Source of the DNA: Ostrinia nubilalis
Taxonomy: Eukaryota; Arthropoda; Insecta; Lepidoptera; Crambidae
Reading direction: 5' to 3'
Length of the DNA: 64,000 nt
Assembly: GCF_963855985.1 (NCBI RefSeq)
Contig: NC_087091.1
Coordinates: 13,212,154-13,276,153, forward strand
Under the pieces are notes generated by a model that saw only the letters and a list, made by a program, of their open reading frames with translations, did not search any database and was not told the DNA's origin. Below are positions 1 through 13,835 of the stretch, piece after piece. Position 1 is the first letter of the stretch. Each line of letters opens with the position of its first letter. Made by a program: the position numbers and the translations under genes.

Positions 1-2100
1 AGAATTTTGCCAAGTTAAAAACAACGTCAGAAAAATATACAAAACCTAGTAGTTCCTACTATTATAGGTATTATAATGTATTTATCTTGTCTACATGGAC
101 GATAAAAGGGAAGTAAATAATAATTATCGGTTTAGTCGTTGACACAGTAACGAAATTATGGTATTTGACGTCAAGGTGTTTGTTGGTTATACAAACACGT
201 AGAATTTTATTAAGTTAACAAAGTGTGACACGGTTCAAGTTGCTCATATTCCTATTCTCAAAGAATGAGAAGCAGCAAACAGTTTGAAAAATTGTTATTC
301 AATTTCCTTTTCTCAAAGTGGAATGGGACTAGTTGTATTGTTCGCATTTAGTTCAGTTCTTAGAGTTTGCGTCTTGGTACCGCCATGTCGCGAAGTTGAA
401 ACGCTTTTATGTATGCTGCCTTCAGTTAGAACAGACTTAGGGTGCATCTACATGAGTGTATCACCCCCAACGTTCTTAAAATGAATGAGTCAGACGAATA
501 CGGTGATTTGTAGTATGAAAACTGCCTGTTAACAGTAGGTTTTTAATTAAAACAATTAGTTACGAGCGTTCACTAAATCTAGAGTCAAACGAATATCCCT
601 TGATTCGTATCGTACTGTAGGTATATGAAAACTGCCTGTCAATAGTACCTTGTATTTATTAAAATCATTAATTTTCATCACCTGTCGATAGTAACAACGC
701 CCACGTATATCGCCCACAATGGTTTGCGTGGTAAAGATCTCATTTTGTTAGGTACCGTACTATTAACTTCAAATAGAATCGAGACTTATCTTGCCTTGTG
801 GTTTACAGTTTTATCGTGAGCTACTTCCAAGTTCTTCTATGGTAATGTTAAGACTAACAAGTAGTTAGACTTGACAAGCTGCCATGTGTTTGACATGAAG
901 CGACTGCCAAGGATAAGTGATAGAATAGACTGGATAAAAAATAATGAATCCCAATATCATGTATCGTTTTCAAAACGAACACGTTTTTCAGATATTGAGT
1001 TACATAAGTTGAACAGATTTACCGCCTGAAAAAAAAGTCAGACAATTTTATCACTTGTGTGCATTCGAGCGAACAGCAGCTTCACCGAACATTCAGGGTA
1101 CGTTCCAGATTGTAGACGCACCCTAATTCGTATTGTTTACTGTGCCCCAGTTAACCCTTTATAATGCAAATAGACAAGTGGGATAAATTAACTCCGTCGA
1201 AGTAAATAGGGACGTTTTTCACGGAAATAAGGAAATAGGGACCATTATGTGCGGGTTACACAAATCGCTAGAGATTTGGGAGAGTGGTTTGATCTCGAGA
1301 TATTCTGTTTGCTTTGTTATACATATAATGAGGGGATTTAGTCAAATGGAAGTCCGGGAAGGCTCTGTCTATAATATGCCTACTATGAATGCGTAATAAA
1401 GAAAGATATTTTGGGAATAGTACATGTTATGATGGTTTAATCATGATAAGTTTTTGTAAAAGGTTTTGGTGAAGAACTGACTTTTTCAAGAGCAGTTTTC
1501 TTAGAGGACTGAGTGGCGATTTATTTTGTCGTTTTGAAACAAAGACATGAAGCTTTCTTAAAACCATAGATTGTCTCATACAAATGTTTGCGTAAAAATA
1601 ACTTTGAAATACTGGTGCTGTATTATTAAAACGCTGTCGTAAATCAGAAATCACAATTAACAAGTGCCAACCCTATGCTAAGCGATAGCACCTCATGTGT
1701 CACACTTGAAAACAGGTGTTGCCTGCGGGAAAGGCTAATAAAATGCGTAATCATCATTTCTGGGACGCGTAATTTGTTAGTCAAAAAACTTAATTTGTTA
1801 CAAATTAAAAGAAAGAAAGATTTTTTATAATGTTCGATGTACTTACCTAAATAAATGTAAATACACTCAATCAATCACCACTTTCCGAATATAAACTCTA
1901 ATTCTAGTTAACGATGTTCGTACCTTCATCGGTTCCAATTTCTGAAACAATAAACGTGCCGGGCGTTTAATATTCTAATATCTTTCTGCAGCATTATATT
2001 TGAGTAGGCTTTTAGGTTGAAAATGGTTTGCGATCAACCGTCAAGTGTACGACAAAGTTCGTTATCGAAGACTTAGCAATTGCGTCAGATGGCTGAGGCT
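1..2100. other. no gene recognised
   Basis: AT-rich sequence with only short chance reading frames. The phrase ATGAAAACTGCCTGT occurs twice (about 516 and 626), with a shorter trace at 682, a small direct repeat of unknown meaning. Confidence 0.6.
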
Positions 2101-2104
2101 GTAA

Positions 2105-2559
2105 GGCTCTGTTTCCACCAAGGCGGAGTAATGGGGAGTGGATAAGTTTTTTGTTTAACCAAGCAGAAGCTTTGCTTAGTTTGGGACTAGAGGCGCAGTG
2201 CGAAATGACCAAGGATATTTATTTATTCCATTATTTGCACATCTCCACTCCGCTCCTTTTCGGTAGAAATGAATCGAGCAGAGAAGTGCGGAGAAGTGCC
2301 GGGCGCACTTGTTTTTCTATAGAATTTGACAGCAGCGGCGGCGCGGCTGCGGAGAAAAACGGAGAAGAGCGGAGCAGTGCGGAGATGTTTGAGGCGGTGC
2401 GGTGTTTCATTGATAAATGACAGCTACGCACAGCTCACACACTTCCTCTCGTTTCCGCACCGCTCCGCTCTTCTCCGCTCCGCTTGGGTGGAAATAGCCT
2501 GCCAGCTTCGCCACACATCTCTCGTCTTCGCACCGCTCCGGCTTGATGGAAACCGGGCC
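2105..2559. mobile_element. Harbinger-like MITE (TAA target duplication)
   Basis: Ends are GGCTCTGTTTCCACCAAG and the reverse complement of GGCCCGGTTTCCATCAAG. It is flanked by TAA at 2102-2104 and 2560-2562, the TWA target of PIF/Harbinger elements. The interior is GC-rich with iterated GCGGAGAAGTGCGGAG words in one orientation and their complement in the other. Non-coding; the short open frames inside are products of the repeats. Confidence 0.7.
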
Positions 2560-2562
2560 TAA

Positions 2563-5500
2563 TAGAAGCTCTGACGGCCGCCGGCGCCTGTCTAGACAGC
2601 TTAGCGCTTATTTTATTCATTTTATCACTCACTTTGAAAGCTTAAGTGCATTTTGTTTACTTATCCGCTGTTTGAAGAATAGAAATCAAGGATTTTTTCG
2701 ATAAATTCTGTATTTCTTTCGTGTGTGTGTTACTTTGAACATATGAATACAATTTTGTACACAAACAAGAACATTTGAGTTCTAAGATGCAAGAGATTCC
2801 TTTTACCATGTTCATGAAAAGAGTAGGCCTAACAAATACAAAATACAAATAATACAATTACTGAAATTACCTCTAGTTTCTAGACCACAATTTTCTCACT
2901 ATGGTAGAAGATGAACACGTCCAGTAGCGTCCAGTACCGTTTTCAAAATAATATTGTGTTAACTTATTGAAAAGGAAGTAGGTATGTAGTATCTAAGTAA
3001 ACGTCACAAAACCATTCATTACGAATGTAATATGCCGCCACAAGCACCCTTTGTCTAACAAACTTGCTCACTTGAGTTGACTCAACAATAAGTTCGTCTT
3101 CCACGATTACGTCTCAAGTACACATCCTAGATTGTTTATGTACCCTCAATGGAAGTAATGAACGTCATGTCAGGGTGAAATGGTAATAACTGACTGGCCT
3201 AGGGGGCTGTCTAGACACGTAGCCTTGTAGCACCCTAATACACAGCCCCTGGATAGCAGCCAGCTAATTTAGTAAATCTTTTATTTGAGAGTGGCTTAAT
3301 TAATTAAATGTCAGAGTAAAATATTATTTAAAGAACATAAATTACGATGGCTTTATTGCACAACAAATAAAGTTATTTTTGGGGTGCAACTTTAAATTCT
3401 GTTGACCATCTACTGAACAAAAGAAACGTTTCGATTTCGGTCACTAGCTTGTAAGGATGAAAGGAAAACAAAAGTTATTAAAAATATTGTTCTTATTGCG
3501 TTTCTCACAGACTAGACTGTCTGTCTTTCTTGAGCTATGCTTAACCTCTTTTATAAAGCAGTAAGTAAGTAGGTATAATGCGATGCATATAAATTGTACA
3601 TTTTGAATTTTAAATTCGAATGGCATTATGGATGATGTTAAAAAAATACCTACTTGAAACTGTCTTTTATCACTTACCTATTTAACATCAATAGTACCAA
3701 AAGCCTAATAATAGGTATATTGTAATTAGACCTACACTAACATTTAGTTTCTTTTAAACCCTTAATTTAGACTCGAGGACTCCTAGGACCTATTGCGTGG
3801 GTGATTAAATTGCTTGTTTAATATTTAATCTCTTATTTAATTATGAATATAGGTTCATATAAAGACGTGGCGTGGGTTTGAAACCTCCCACATCTCCGTT
3901 AACCTTTAGTAAATTAGATTTATTGTGGAAAAAGGCGAATCGTTTATTTTTAGACGAATTTGAAATTCATCTTATGTATTAAATTAAAATGTTGTTTTAC
4001 ACTCGGTTTTAGTTATGAAGAGGTTATTTTTTATTTGAAATTGTATTCAGAAGCCTGAAAGAATATTTGCTTGGTTAAAAATGATATAAAAAGATACTTA
4101 AACTTCATTTAATTTAAAAATAACGTTTATAAAATAAACTTGTTTGAAAGCACTTGATTGTCTGAAGCTTTTTGCTCCCACTTACTTTTATAGGCAATGC
4201 GTTAAATTACCATTACCCTCCAAAATAAAGGTTATCTTGATGAGACTTGGATCATATTGCACAATGCAGAGCCAGTTCAGGTTACTTGAAACAACCACTT
4301 AATATCTAGCAATTAAGAAAAACAATGTTAATAAGATCCGAGGAACATAGCCCATTCTTAGAATAAACTGAAATTGAATTTCCCCTACATTTGCATGCGC
4401 TGCAGTAAAAGCTTATAAATCTTTTATACCGCCATAAAAAAGCATAAAGAGTTATGAATGCTTCATTACAACCTTCCAATAACGCTAACGAAGATCATTA
4501 TCATCTGCTACTACTATGCACCCTTGAGTGCAGCGCCGAAGGTTGCTGCGGTGCATTGACTCCGGTCACCCGGCCGAATTGAAAAGAGGCCTCGCCGGCT
4601 ACATTTTGACGTCTCAGGGGACTCCCCGCTCTGACCGTTTAGGCGGGTAGTAGCGCAACAGGTTGCCTGCGCGTTACGTAACGAGGGCGGCGCGCGCACG
4701 TCATTCAGCTAGTAGTACGCATATCGATTCAGAGTACGGTTTTCCATCGATTTGTGCCGAGTACCGCCCTATCGTCTTGAAACGTTTCGTCTATCTTGGT
4801 CTTTATTTTTAATCTGTGGAATGCCCATGCATGATTTATTGGTTTGGCTTTATAACTCGTCTAAGTGAGGCCGTAAATTGGAAGGGTAGTGTACTTTGCT
4901 AGAGTATTTGATAGTCAAAACCAGAAAGTACTCTTTGATGGGACTATTTATTTATTTATTTATTTCAAGGCACAACCACAGAATACAATTCAATAAAATC
5001 ACAATGATAACTTAACTAGGTTTCACATTTAAATTATATTCCTATAATTATTATATTGGGGATACAGAGACATGCCAAAAAACAAGGAAAATAGTAAACC
5101 GTCCAAAACCGTTGAGTGTACTTATAATGAGTATATTTGGGTATTTAGTTTGGGTTCCGGTAGTAGGTTACATACTTGCTTGCTTTGTTATAAAATAAAT
5201 TGTTGTACCTATGCATGATAGACAAGTGACAGCAATTCCCAGTTTATTTTGCCTCTTACCTCGAGGCTCGCTGAGAAGATTAAGAAATCTAGGTCTTAAG
5301 TGTACTCCAGCCCACTCCCGTAAATCCACGGGTCAAGATATTGCGCTCCAGAAAACGTACTCGGAAGACTCGTTATTAGTACAGCGGAGTGCTCTTGTTT
5401 GAGAATGAACGTTCATGTGTGGGTACATTTAGAGCTAATTGCTGCATTGACGGATTTGTAGGTTGTGCGAGTTTGTAGTATGAAAAGACCTAAGTAGTAT

Positions 5501-8500
5501 GAAAAGATCTGACTACGCGAACGTAATAAGTACTCGTAGTTACTACGATTCGTAGCATGCTACTCGCGCGCTATTATCGCTAAATCTGCCGTTTGTGCAG
5601 CCATTAGTGTAATAAAATGAAAAGAAAAATTTATTAATTTTGGTCTATTTATTAATCTAAAGAATTAGTTATGGCTTTGTTAAATTAAATTCTATAAAAG
5701 AGAGAGACATATACAATATTACGTAGCACTAAGCGTATTGTTTCAACTCTACAATATAACGTTACCGTATTTACCAGGAATTGAAGTATGTAATCCTTCA
5801 AATGAATATTAATTTTCGCAGCAAGTTGTTTACAAAAGCGTGCATTCGAGCTACAAAGGGAAATTTGGAATATTTCCCTCCATGTGGCAGCGACTTCGGG
5901 AAGTTTATTCAAATATCTAACATGAGAAGTTATGAGCAGTTTCGCTTAGTCAAAGAGGATTGTTGCTATTTTGACTGAGCATGCTCAAATCGAAATGTTC
6001 ATTAAACTGGAGCTCTACATAGATGCTTTAAAGTGTTACTAACATTGTATAAGATGTCACGTGAACGAAAAGATGGTAAACAAATCTACATTTTAATACT
6101 TGGCTATTTTTCTTTATCAATAAAACATTTTAAACGAAACGACATGCACATTAAATAAATATAAGTAATTAGATTTTGCTGGTGAGGCTGAAAATGAAAC
6201 AAAACCCGTAATTTATAGCGCCATTAATTATGCACCTGTAGGCTCAGGAAAAGCTGTAGGGATGATATTTTAGCACCAATTGGCAACCAATTTTCAATTA
6301 TACCGCTTAATTCAAGTTTTTGGGAGATTACGAGTATATTTGCTTACCTTAGACGTTTATTTACAAATTAGTTATCTTTTAAAAGCCTAATTAAAAAAAA
6401 TAAATGACGTAGGAACAGAATTTTCTACGAATCATCACAAATTAGGTTCTTGAGAATCACCAGTCAATGAAACAATTACATCAAAAAAAGGCAACTAAAT
6501 AAAAAAAATCTAAATCTTATCTTAATTAGTGTAGACTAATTAAATAAGTACTTACAAATCGTCAATAATGCTCTTAAGTCTCATTCTTTTTTGCCCTACC
6601 AGCGCTTCGAGACAACTATGTAATACAACGCAGGCGCAGCAGAATGCACAAAACTTAATTTAAACTGTAATATTCATATTAAAACTTGATTAGATTACAT
6701 TTCATTAAGTTTTTCCATCCCCAGTGAAATCAGTGGAGAACTTAAAAATACATTGCACCGCCGTCGCAGTCAGTGGTACTCGAATAAAATCCAAGAAACT
6801 TGTGTTTCTTTCGCTCTGAAGTCTGAATAGACGAGCTATATCGGGACCGAAGCTGAATAAATGATTGCAACTGACGACTAACTTGGACTGGATGGCGCCA
6901 AGACCGAGTAAATAATAAGAATTTTATTGTTCTGTTCTATTAATAATACTGAACGCTAGGCAAGGGTTTTAATTTTAATAATTTGCCGTTATGTTTATGC
7001 CTTTTTTATTTCGTTTGGGTCAGGCCCTTCTCGCTCTAAAACATCAAGATAATCTGTTTGATGCATTTTTTAATTTAATTAAAGTATAAATTCATCAAAT
7101 TATATTATTTACTGCATACCTTTACTTAGATATTAATTGCTATAAACTATACCTACATAGTTTAATCAATTATACAATGGTTCCTTGCAACCGTTGTCAG
7201 GTTGATGTGGGATCGAAATCAATACGTTTTGACTTGTAAGTTACGGGATAATGGTATGCTAAGTCCAAAACAGTTGCGAAGACAAAGGCGGGTTCTTATA
7301 AAAATGAACAAGAAGTGCTGTAAAAATCTTTCGATAGAACAGTACGAGTAGGTTTCACAACTTTGTTATTTATTGCTGAAATAAAAAATATATAAAAGAT
7401 AACTTTATTATCAGAGAATAAGTAACAGCTTTGTTCTTATTGGAAGAAAGATGTGTTTGTTACTTTGGTAAAATACTACAGCGGTTTATGCCAGTGTCAC
7501 GTTCATACGAACATGTCGTAGCCAAAACTCTTACGATGTTCACTTTTTGTTACTCCAACTATAAAATCTACAAAAGGAACAAAAGCAATTTTGGCGCACT
7601 TTATAGGATTCCCTGCATGAAATACCTTTTTATTTCTTTTTTAATTTTTTTTTGGCTGGCAGCACACTTTACTGCTTACTTACATAAAACTCTAGCGGTC
7701 GTTGTGGTTACATAATTTTAGAACAGTAACAAAAGTACTAAATAAGAAAATCATCGAATTTAAGTAGATATGTACGTATGTAATATAAACGAAATCAGTT
7801 TATTCTCTAAACCTTCTGCAAAATCACATATCTAATGGTACAAGCCTTCACCAAAACCGTAAAACAATTGAAAAAAAAAAACAACAACAAACGTTACAGA
7901 TTTCCTTTGTACCTAATTTGTTGGTCCTTGCCTTTTTAATCTTGCCGAGATATTGCATGACAACCGACTGTACTCTATTATCCGGTCTGCATTCTTATTG
8001 TGTCTGAATATTAAAAACCCGAGTCAATACAAACTGACTCTTATCCTTTTGCAACTGAAGGTACTTAATAATTTGCCGCGCATCGCTTGATATCATTCTG
8101 TTATGTACGGTCATGTTAGGTCGAGTAATTGCTTCTCTACAGAAAAGGTTGGGAGAGTCACGTCCGATGGCGTACGATTTGATAATCAGATTTATTTCGC
8201 TTACAACTCGACTTTTTTGTCGGCGGGCGGAATGAATCAACGTGGGCAGGTCTGTTATGAAAAATTGTTGGGCATTCAGTTCTTGTTGTGGCGTTTTGTA
8301 CGTCCGGAGGTGTGAATAATTGATGATGGAGGTTTATTATGTTAGTACGGGGAAGAATATTGAAGTAAATAGTTAATTTTGTGTACATATATTTACATGG
8401 ATCTGAGAAAAACTGTGAATTTTTCTTTTCGATCATAACGATCAGAATCTTAATAAAATCAATGTTTATTGTGTGGTTTAATGGGACGTATTTATCCATC

Positions 8501-9855
8501 TTTGAATACCGTCGTTGCTGCTTGTAGGATTATTTAAGTGTCATGATAAAAATAAATTCGAGAATCGATGCATACGAGTCTATTAGCTCGTGATTTGTGA
8601 ATGCAAAACTACGTCATAGAATTCATTCTGCACGGTCCCACGGTGAATGCGCGAACAATACTCTGGAACGGGATGAAGTCCACTCACCCTGCGGTACTCG
8701 GGACTTGCAACTGCAGTACAGTGACCTCGTGCGTACGCGAGGGGTAGGGGAGGGGGGTCCCGAAACTGGGTCACGGCTCCCTACCATCTACGCCCCGCCC
8801 GTCTCCGCACTCGATCGACCGCCAAAATTCAACGCATTCCGAAAGAAACGGACTTTTGAACGGTTACCGGACCTACTCCCGCCGAATTAGGTCACTGTCA
8901 TAATAATGTGATCGCTGTCACGGCTCATTTACTTCAAATCTGGTTGTGAGGACGTTGATGAGACAGTCGAATGGAATTTGGAGCATGTAGGCTGTGTTCT
9001 GGAGCAGTGAGTCTTTGTCTAAGTTTGATTTCGAAGCTTTCATGCCTTTGCACATCGGTCTTTTAAAGAAACACGTGTTTGCGTTTGCAATTACTCCTCA
9101 CCTATTTGAAGAAATTAAAGATGCAGCAATTTTTCTTCAGCTATGTATGCACTTTTTAATCATCGCAATGCTTTAAGCAAGCATAATTTTCTCTCCAAGA
9201 GTTTACAATTTACTTCATACTTTATCCGTCGTGATTTTTATCGAATGGATGAAGGAATTATCCAGTTAGTTAAGCATTAAACTATCGGACACTGCTCTAC
9301 GCCTACACTGCTCCAAAAAACTTTAAGATTTCTTTTGCTGCTTTCGTTTAAACAACCTTTCCGTTCGGTTGGAGAGTATTCGCTTTGATCACTGTTTCGA
9401 TTGGCCGCCAAAATGGGATGTGACGATATTGCTCCAGGCGGAAAAACGGCGGAAAACGGCGGAAACAGTCCGAGCGGCTCTTATTTGTTTGTAAAGTAAT
9501 AATTCCTGAATGAAAAGGGTTCGATGGATATTTTTATTGGTTTTATTTTTACGGTTTCTGCGCCTCTGATCCGGGATTTTCTTAACGGAAAGGCGTAAGG
9601 TTGAACGGATGTAACGCTGTGTTATGTTTCTGTACAAAATTGCCCAAATATTTTTTCTTTCGTCCTACCCAAAGTCAAGTCGCATTTGCTTCGCTCTAGT
9701 TTGCTACGAGTTTAAAGGCCGGTCCATTAGTACACCTGTAGGTATTTTATACATGTGTTTTACAGATAACATATTGCTGATTCTGAATCTGAAAAAAAAA
9801 ACACTCCTATTCAAATAAATGGCATACTTTTCAGCTAAATGCTAAGTACTTTGTA
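2563..9855. other. no gene recognised
   Basis: AT-rich, with stops in all frames apart from short chance frames. There is a (TTTA)n tract at 4948-4966. Two GC-richer islands (4510-4720 and 8600-8890) have open frames of 61 and 97 codons but no convincing protein similarity or splice pairing. Missing 5' exons of syd-1 could lie here, but I cannot show one. Confidence 0.5.
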
Positions 9856-10846
9856 GGGTAAGTCCAGGATAGATGCCCCACTTTTTGAAACAGCTCTGTA
9901 ACTCAGTCAGTAAGTTTTTATCAACAATTTGACCTTAGTATCTGTAAACTTTGGTCTTTCGTCTATGGTATTATTATAATTATTTTAGTTTAAATTATAC
10001 TGATTCTGAGAAAATACCATTTTAATCGACCTCTAAAAAGTGGGATAGACGCCTAATGTGGGGGATAGAAGACTCACTGTATGATTGCTTCAAAGGATAG
10101 ATGCCTGATGCAGGGATAGATGACTCGTTAATATAGTTTTTGAATTCTAAGGATCAAATGCATTTTGAAATCAAACAAGCCAAGTATTATTATTTAAGAT
10201 TGTTTGTTATTAAATGAATTAAAAATGAAATTTAATATTTTTTTATTAAAAATAATACTACTCCTTCTAGCGCAGTCGGGTAAAAAGGTAATTCGATCAA
10301 AAGGGCGGGTCCTATTTATTACTTTCCTAAGGTTAGCCGTACTACATTCTTTTTTTCTTCTTACTTGCTACCTGTGACAAAAAGAGCAGGTTAGGATAGA
10401 TGCCCCTAGGTGCATGGGACATGGCCCTAAGGGCATCTATACTAAAAAAAAATTAGGCAACTATCCTTTTAGCACAGGATAGGTACCTTTTTTAATAAAA
10501 AACATAATAACACTAAAAATCGAATTAAACATAGCTATCCCGTATAATTTATAAGATAGTCTATCAAATTATATAAAAATCTGCTTTATTTTACAGCTGG
10601 CAAAAAAATTATCCATTTAAAGATACTTACCAATATTATTTCGACGCTCGCTAAGGTCTGGCCGCGGAAGATTTTTGCTCTCACTGGCTAAACGAACGCA
10701 CTCTTTGATGGTTTGCGAGGCGAAAAGTGGTACGGGGAGGTCCCTTTCTATCATACGTACTATAACTTTAGGCTAAGTTGCTTGTAACATAGTGTACTTA
10801 AAATCGCGGCACCTATCCCACTGGGGCATGTATCCTGGAATTACCC
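9856..10846. mobile_element. 991-bp TIR element with iterated GGATAGATGCC motif
   Basis: Both ends carry GGGTAA(G/T)TCCAGGATA(G/C)ATGCCCCA in inverted orientation, flanked by TA. Internal copies of GGATAGATGCC or close variants occur near 10045, 10060, 10095, 10110, 10393, 10428 (inverted) and 10811 (inverted). No transposase. A non-autonomous DNA transposon. Confidence 0.7.
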
Positions 10847-11120
10847 TATAGGTGAGCAAATTGCACTGATAAAAAAATCACAAATGATGATTTACCTAGG
10901 TATCAATATGCACAACTATAAATTCATGCAAATTGCAAATATCAAACAAACAATCGATAAAAATAAATCTCTACATAAGCTTGAAACTGACCTTTATTTT
11001 GTAAATCCTTATATTGTCACTTAGGTATAACGAAACGAGAAGGTATATTTGGCCTACAAAATATTCATAAACTAAAACACATTATAACCTAAATTGATAG
11101 TGTGCTGTGTACTATCCTTA

Positions 11121-11302
11121 GGCGATTATCACACTGCGCCGCGCTCCGCCGCGGTACGCGGGACGACAGATTTAATCATTGTATGCAAGTACCTCAGTTT
11201 GTATATAAAACACGCGCGGCACAACACACTGACAACACGCGTCTGCGCGCGGAATTTTTTATATGAAAACCACGCGGACCGCGGCGCAGTGTGATAATCG
11301 CC
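11121..11302. mobile_element. Harbinger-like MITE (TTA target duplication)
   Basis: 182 bp with inverted ends GGCGATTATCACACTGCGCC (about 22 bp before divergence), flanked by TTA on both sides. The GC-rich arms with an AT-rich middle and TWA duplication fit PIF/Harbinger. Confidence 0.8.
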
Positions 11303-12037
11303 TTAAATAAATAATTCGTAGTACGTTCGACAAATACATCCGACTAAACATTTTTGTTGCAAATTAGCATTTATTTATTATATCACTATACAAGAAGCCA
11401 CAATATGCAGCTTGATGTACTGTCGACTGTACCTAGTCAGTTATTATTTTAGAAGTTAAATTAGAAACGGTCTGAAAACTCTGTATGCGCCGAAAGGACC
11501 TAAGAAGTATTAAATACCTACTTAGTGCAAGTTTTTTAAGAAACGACATTGTCCCTTGCGAATACCTACTTTCAAGAACTAAAATCTTCATAGGTTTTTT
11601 TGACGCACTCGCTAGCGAAAACGTTCAATGCAAACTCGCACTAAGACCTTTTAATAAGATTTGATTTGATTTGTGTTTTTGTAAACTGTTGTCTGAGTGG
11701 TCGACGTGGTTACTTCTGCCGCTGTAGGGGTCGTGGCTTTAGACTTTGTAATGCCACAAAAGCCTATAGTCGACTCCTAAGCCGGCATAAGTATCTATCT
11801 TCAGGATTTCTGCGTAAGAAGAAGAAAATTAATCGTAAAAATTGTAACAAATTGTATCTTTTATCAGAAATTTAGATGTCTTTCATAATTTGTCAAGGCC
11901 ACAGTTCCAATTACCCATTTTCGGTCATGTCGTCTCGTTCTATCGCAAAAAAAATCATTATTTAAGAGCGAGAGAAAAAACGGACATACTTAGTTGGAAC
12001 TTTGGCCCGCTGTACGTGAACTGTGTGGTGCATAGTT

Positions 12038-12234
12038 TTTTTTTAAAATATTATTAGCAATTTGTATTACACAAATTACTAATAGTCCCGTTAGCCCCTC
12101 GTGTTAAGCTAAATAAATATGCTTGTGTTACGAGTGGGCTCACCACAATAGTAGAGCGGCGGTGGGATTCGAACCCGCATTCCTCGGATCTCGAGTCGGC
12201 CAGTGCGACCACTTCACCGTTCGGCTATCGTGGC
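12038..12234 (-). mobile_element. tRNA-derived SINE
   Basis: Read on the minus strand it begins AGCCACGATAGCCGAACGG and has a B-box-like GGGTTCGAATCC, then a body with CCCACTCGTAACACAAGC, and ends in an A-rich tail. The head resembles a tRNA but does not fold as a canonical one. Related copies lie at 19655-19745 and about 32640-32740. Confidence 0.65.
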
Positions 12235-12259
12235 TTCAAAATAGTCATTCTAACCTATT

Positions 12260-12420
12260 AGTTACTAGCGGCCGCCCGCGACTTCGTACGCGAGGATCCC
12301 GTTTTACCCCCTTACGTCATAACATCTACCTGCATGCCAAATTTCAGCCCGATCCGTCCAGTGGTTTGGGCTGTGCGTTGATATATCACTATGTCAGTCA
12401 GTCAGTCAGGCACCTTTGAG
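12260..12420 (+). repeat. dispersed lepidopteran retroelement fragment with (TCAG)n end
   Basis: It contains CCCGCGACTTCGTACGCGAGG, followed by GTTTTACCCCCTTACG and a short GTCAGTCAGTCAGTCAG tract. A minus-strand relative lies at 29395-29612. Confidence 0.55.
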
Positions 12421-12425
12421 ATATA

Positions 12426-12827
12426 CAGGGTGGAATTTTTTAATGCTTTTTTGTACTCTTAATACTGTAGATAGAAAAACTAACTTAAAGGAAACATTCC
12501 TTAGTTTAGGAAAAGAAATAGAACTGCATTCAAAGATTTCTAAAAATTTGCTTGCCATACCCGGGAATCGAACCAACTAAAATTTGTTAAATGCAATAAA
12601 AATAAAGGTTCTCCCCCCTTCATTTATTGTAAGTACAAGGATGAAATCTCTCTTTCTCATGAATTTCTTACATTATTTTAATTTTACAGAAAATTTTATG
12701 GTATGGTGGTGAATTTTCGAAAAAATTTCGAAAAATCTTTGAATGCAGTTCTCTTTCTTCTAAAAAATAAAGGAATGTTTTTTTTTTAGTAAAATTTTCT
12801 AAGGTGGCATTACAAAATTCCACCCTG
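12426..12827. mobile_element. TA-flanked foldback MITE
   Basis: Inverted ends CAGGGTGGAATTTT with TA on both sides (12424-12425 and 12828-12829). The interior is also inverted-repeated: AACTGCATTCAAAGAT near 12520 pairs with ATCTTTGAATGCAGTT near 12737. Tc1/mariner-type target. Confidence 0.75.
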
Positions 12828-12833
12828 TATACT

Positions 12834-12892
12834 TATATGTATACATATACATATACACATATACATATACGTATACATATACACAGTCATTC
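12834..12892. repeat. (TATACA)n-like microsatellite
   Basis: Runs of ATACATATACA units directly after the foldback element. Confidence 0.8.
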
Positions 12893-13576
12893 AGTTCTTA
12901 TGATCGCTCGGGTCGGAACCAAACATATTCTGTGACAACAGGGTGATTCCATACTTTTGCTCTTAAGTATACCTACTATAGATTCATAGTTAATTCAAAG
13001 TTAATTGTACAATAAGGCTTCTTGCACATAGTTTCGATGGTGCGTTACTGTTGGTCTAGTGAAGATTGCATTATATTATTAAGCAGGTACTAATTTGACG
13101 TAGTAGGTGATAGGTAATTATGTTAATTTGTATGTATTCGTATTTTACATAAGGCCCTAAAATCATGAATATGTCATTGTTTATTTCTCTTTAACGTGTC
13201 GCAAGGCTTGATATTGTATTGTAATTGTAATAGATAGGAGTAAGAGTTGGAACATTGTTAAAACAAATATGATAAATTAATTCAAATTCAACAGAATGTG
13301 GTTCCGCACTATTTAATACCAAAGGGGGAGGGGGAGGTTTACGTTTTGTAGTTTTGCACTGTAAACACCACATAGAGCTGACGATCTAGGGAAGGTCGTA
13401 GGTAGACCCTGGATGCGTTTAGCGCAGGGCCAGTTGTTGTGAAACCGTCTAGCCTGGACAATATCTCGCAGTTCCCTCCCAAAGACTTTGGAGGACACCA
13501 TCAGTAGGTATTTAGTGGGTAGGCCCTGCCCATCTGGTAGGGAGAGCCACATACTTAAACTATTCATCTATTTCTT

Positions 13577-13639
13577 AGGCCTTATTTTTCGTCGGGAAAT
13601 AGTTGCCATACAACTATTTCCCGACGAAAAATAAGGCCT
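13577..13639. repeat. perfect hairpin, 29-bp arms, 5-nt loop
   Basis: The arms at 13577-13605 and 13611-13639 are exact reverse complements, beginning AGGCCTTATTTTTCGTCGGG, with loop CCATA. Confidence 0.9.
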
Positions 13640-13835
13640 TTGCCTAGCGACTTTAAGCTCAGGCCAACAAACCAACTCGTGCAGCTCGCGTCGGAGATGG
13701 CGATGGCGATGGCGATCATTGCGCGTGCGTAGATCGCCGCGACCAATGACAAAACGCGTTGATGTGAACTCATCGCTACAAAGTCATACATGACATCTGA
13801 TCGCCATCGCCATCGTGCACGCCGGCTGCACGCTT
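13640..13835. repeat. inverted GATGGC-repeat element
   Basis: (GATGGC)n at 13696-13718 is answered by GATCGCCATCGCCATCG at 13799-13815. A related block (CAAACCAACGCGTGCAG, GATGGCGATCACTGCGCGTG) lies at 14735-14830, so it is a dispersed element flanking exon 1. Confidence 0.5.

Noticed and set aside
4514..4699. 61-codon minus-strand frame in a GC-rich patch
   Set aside because: No family resemblance, and the patch is isolated in AT-rich DNA; more likely an old element.
8597..8890. 97-codon open frame in a GC-rich island
   Set aside because: No start context, splice pairing or recognisable protein similarity; both strands are open because of composition.
12135..12240. tRNA gene
   Set aside because: A tRNA-like head with B box is present, but the arms do not give a canonical tRNA and related copies end in A-rich tails; it is a SINE.
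13313..13567. 84-codon minus-strand frame (VFGRELRDIVQARRFHNNWP)
   Set aside because: The composition looks protein-like and may be a retroelement remnant, but I could not place it in a family or find intact neighbours.
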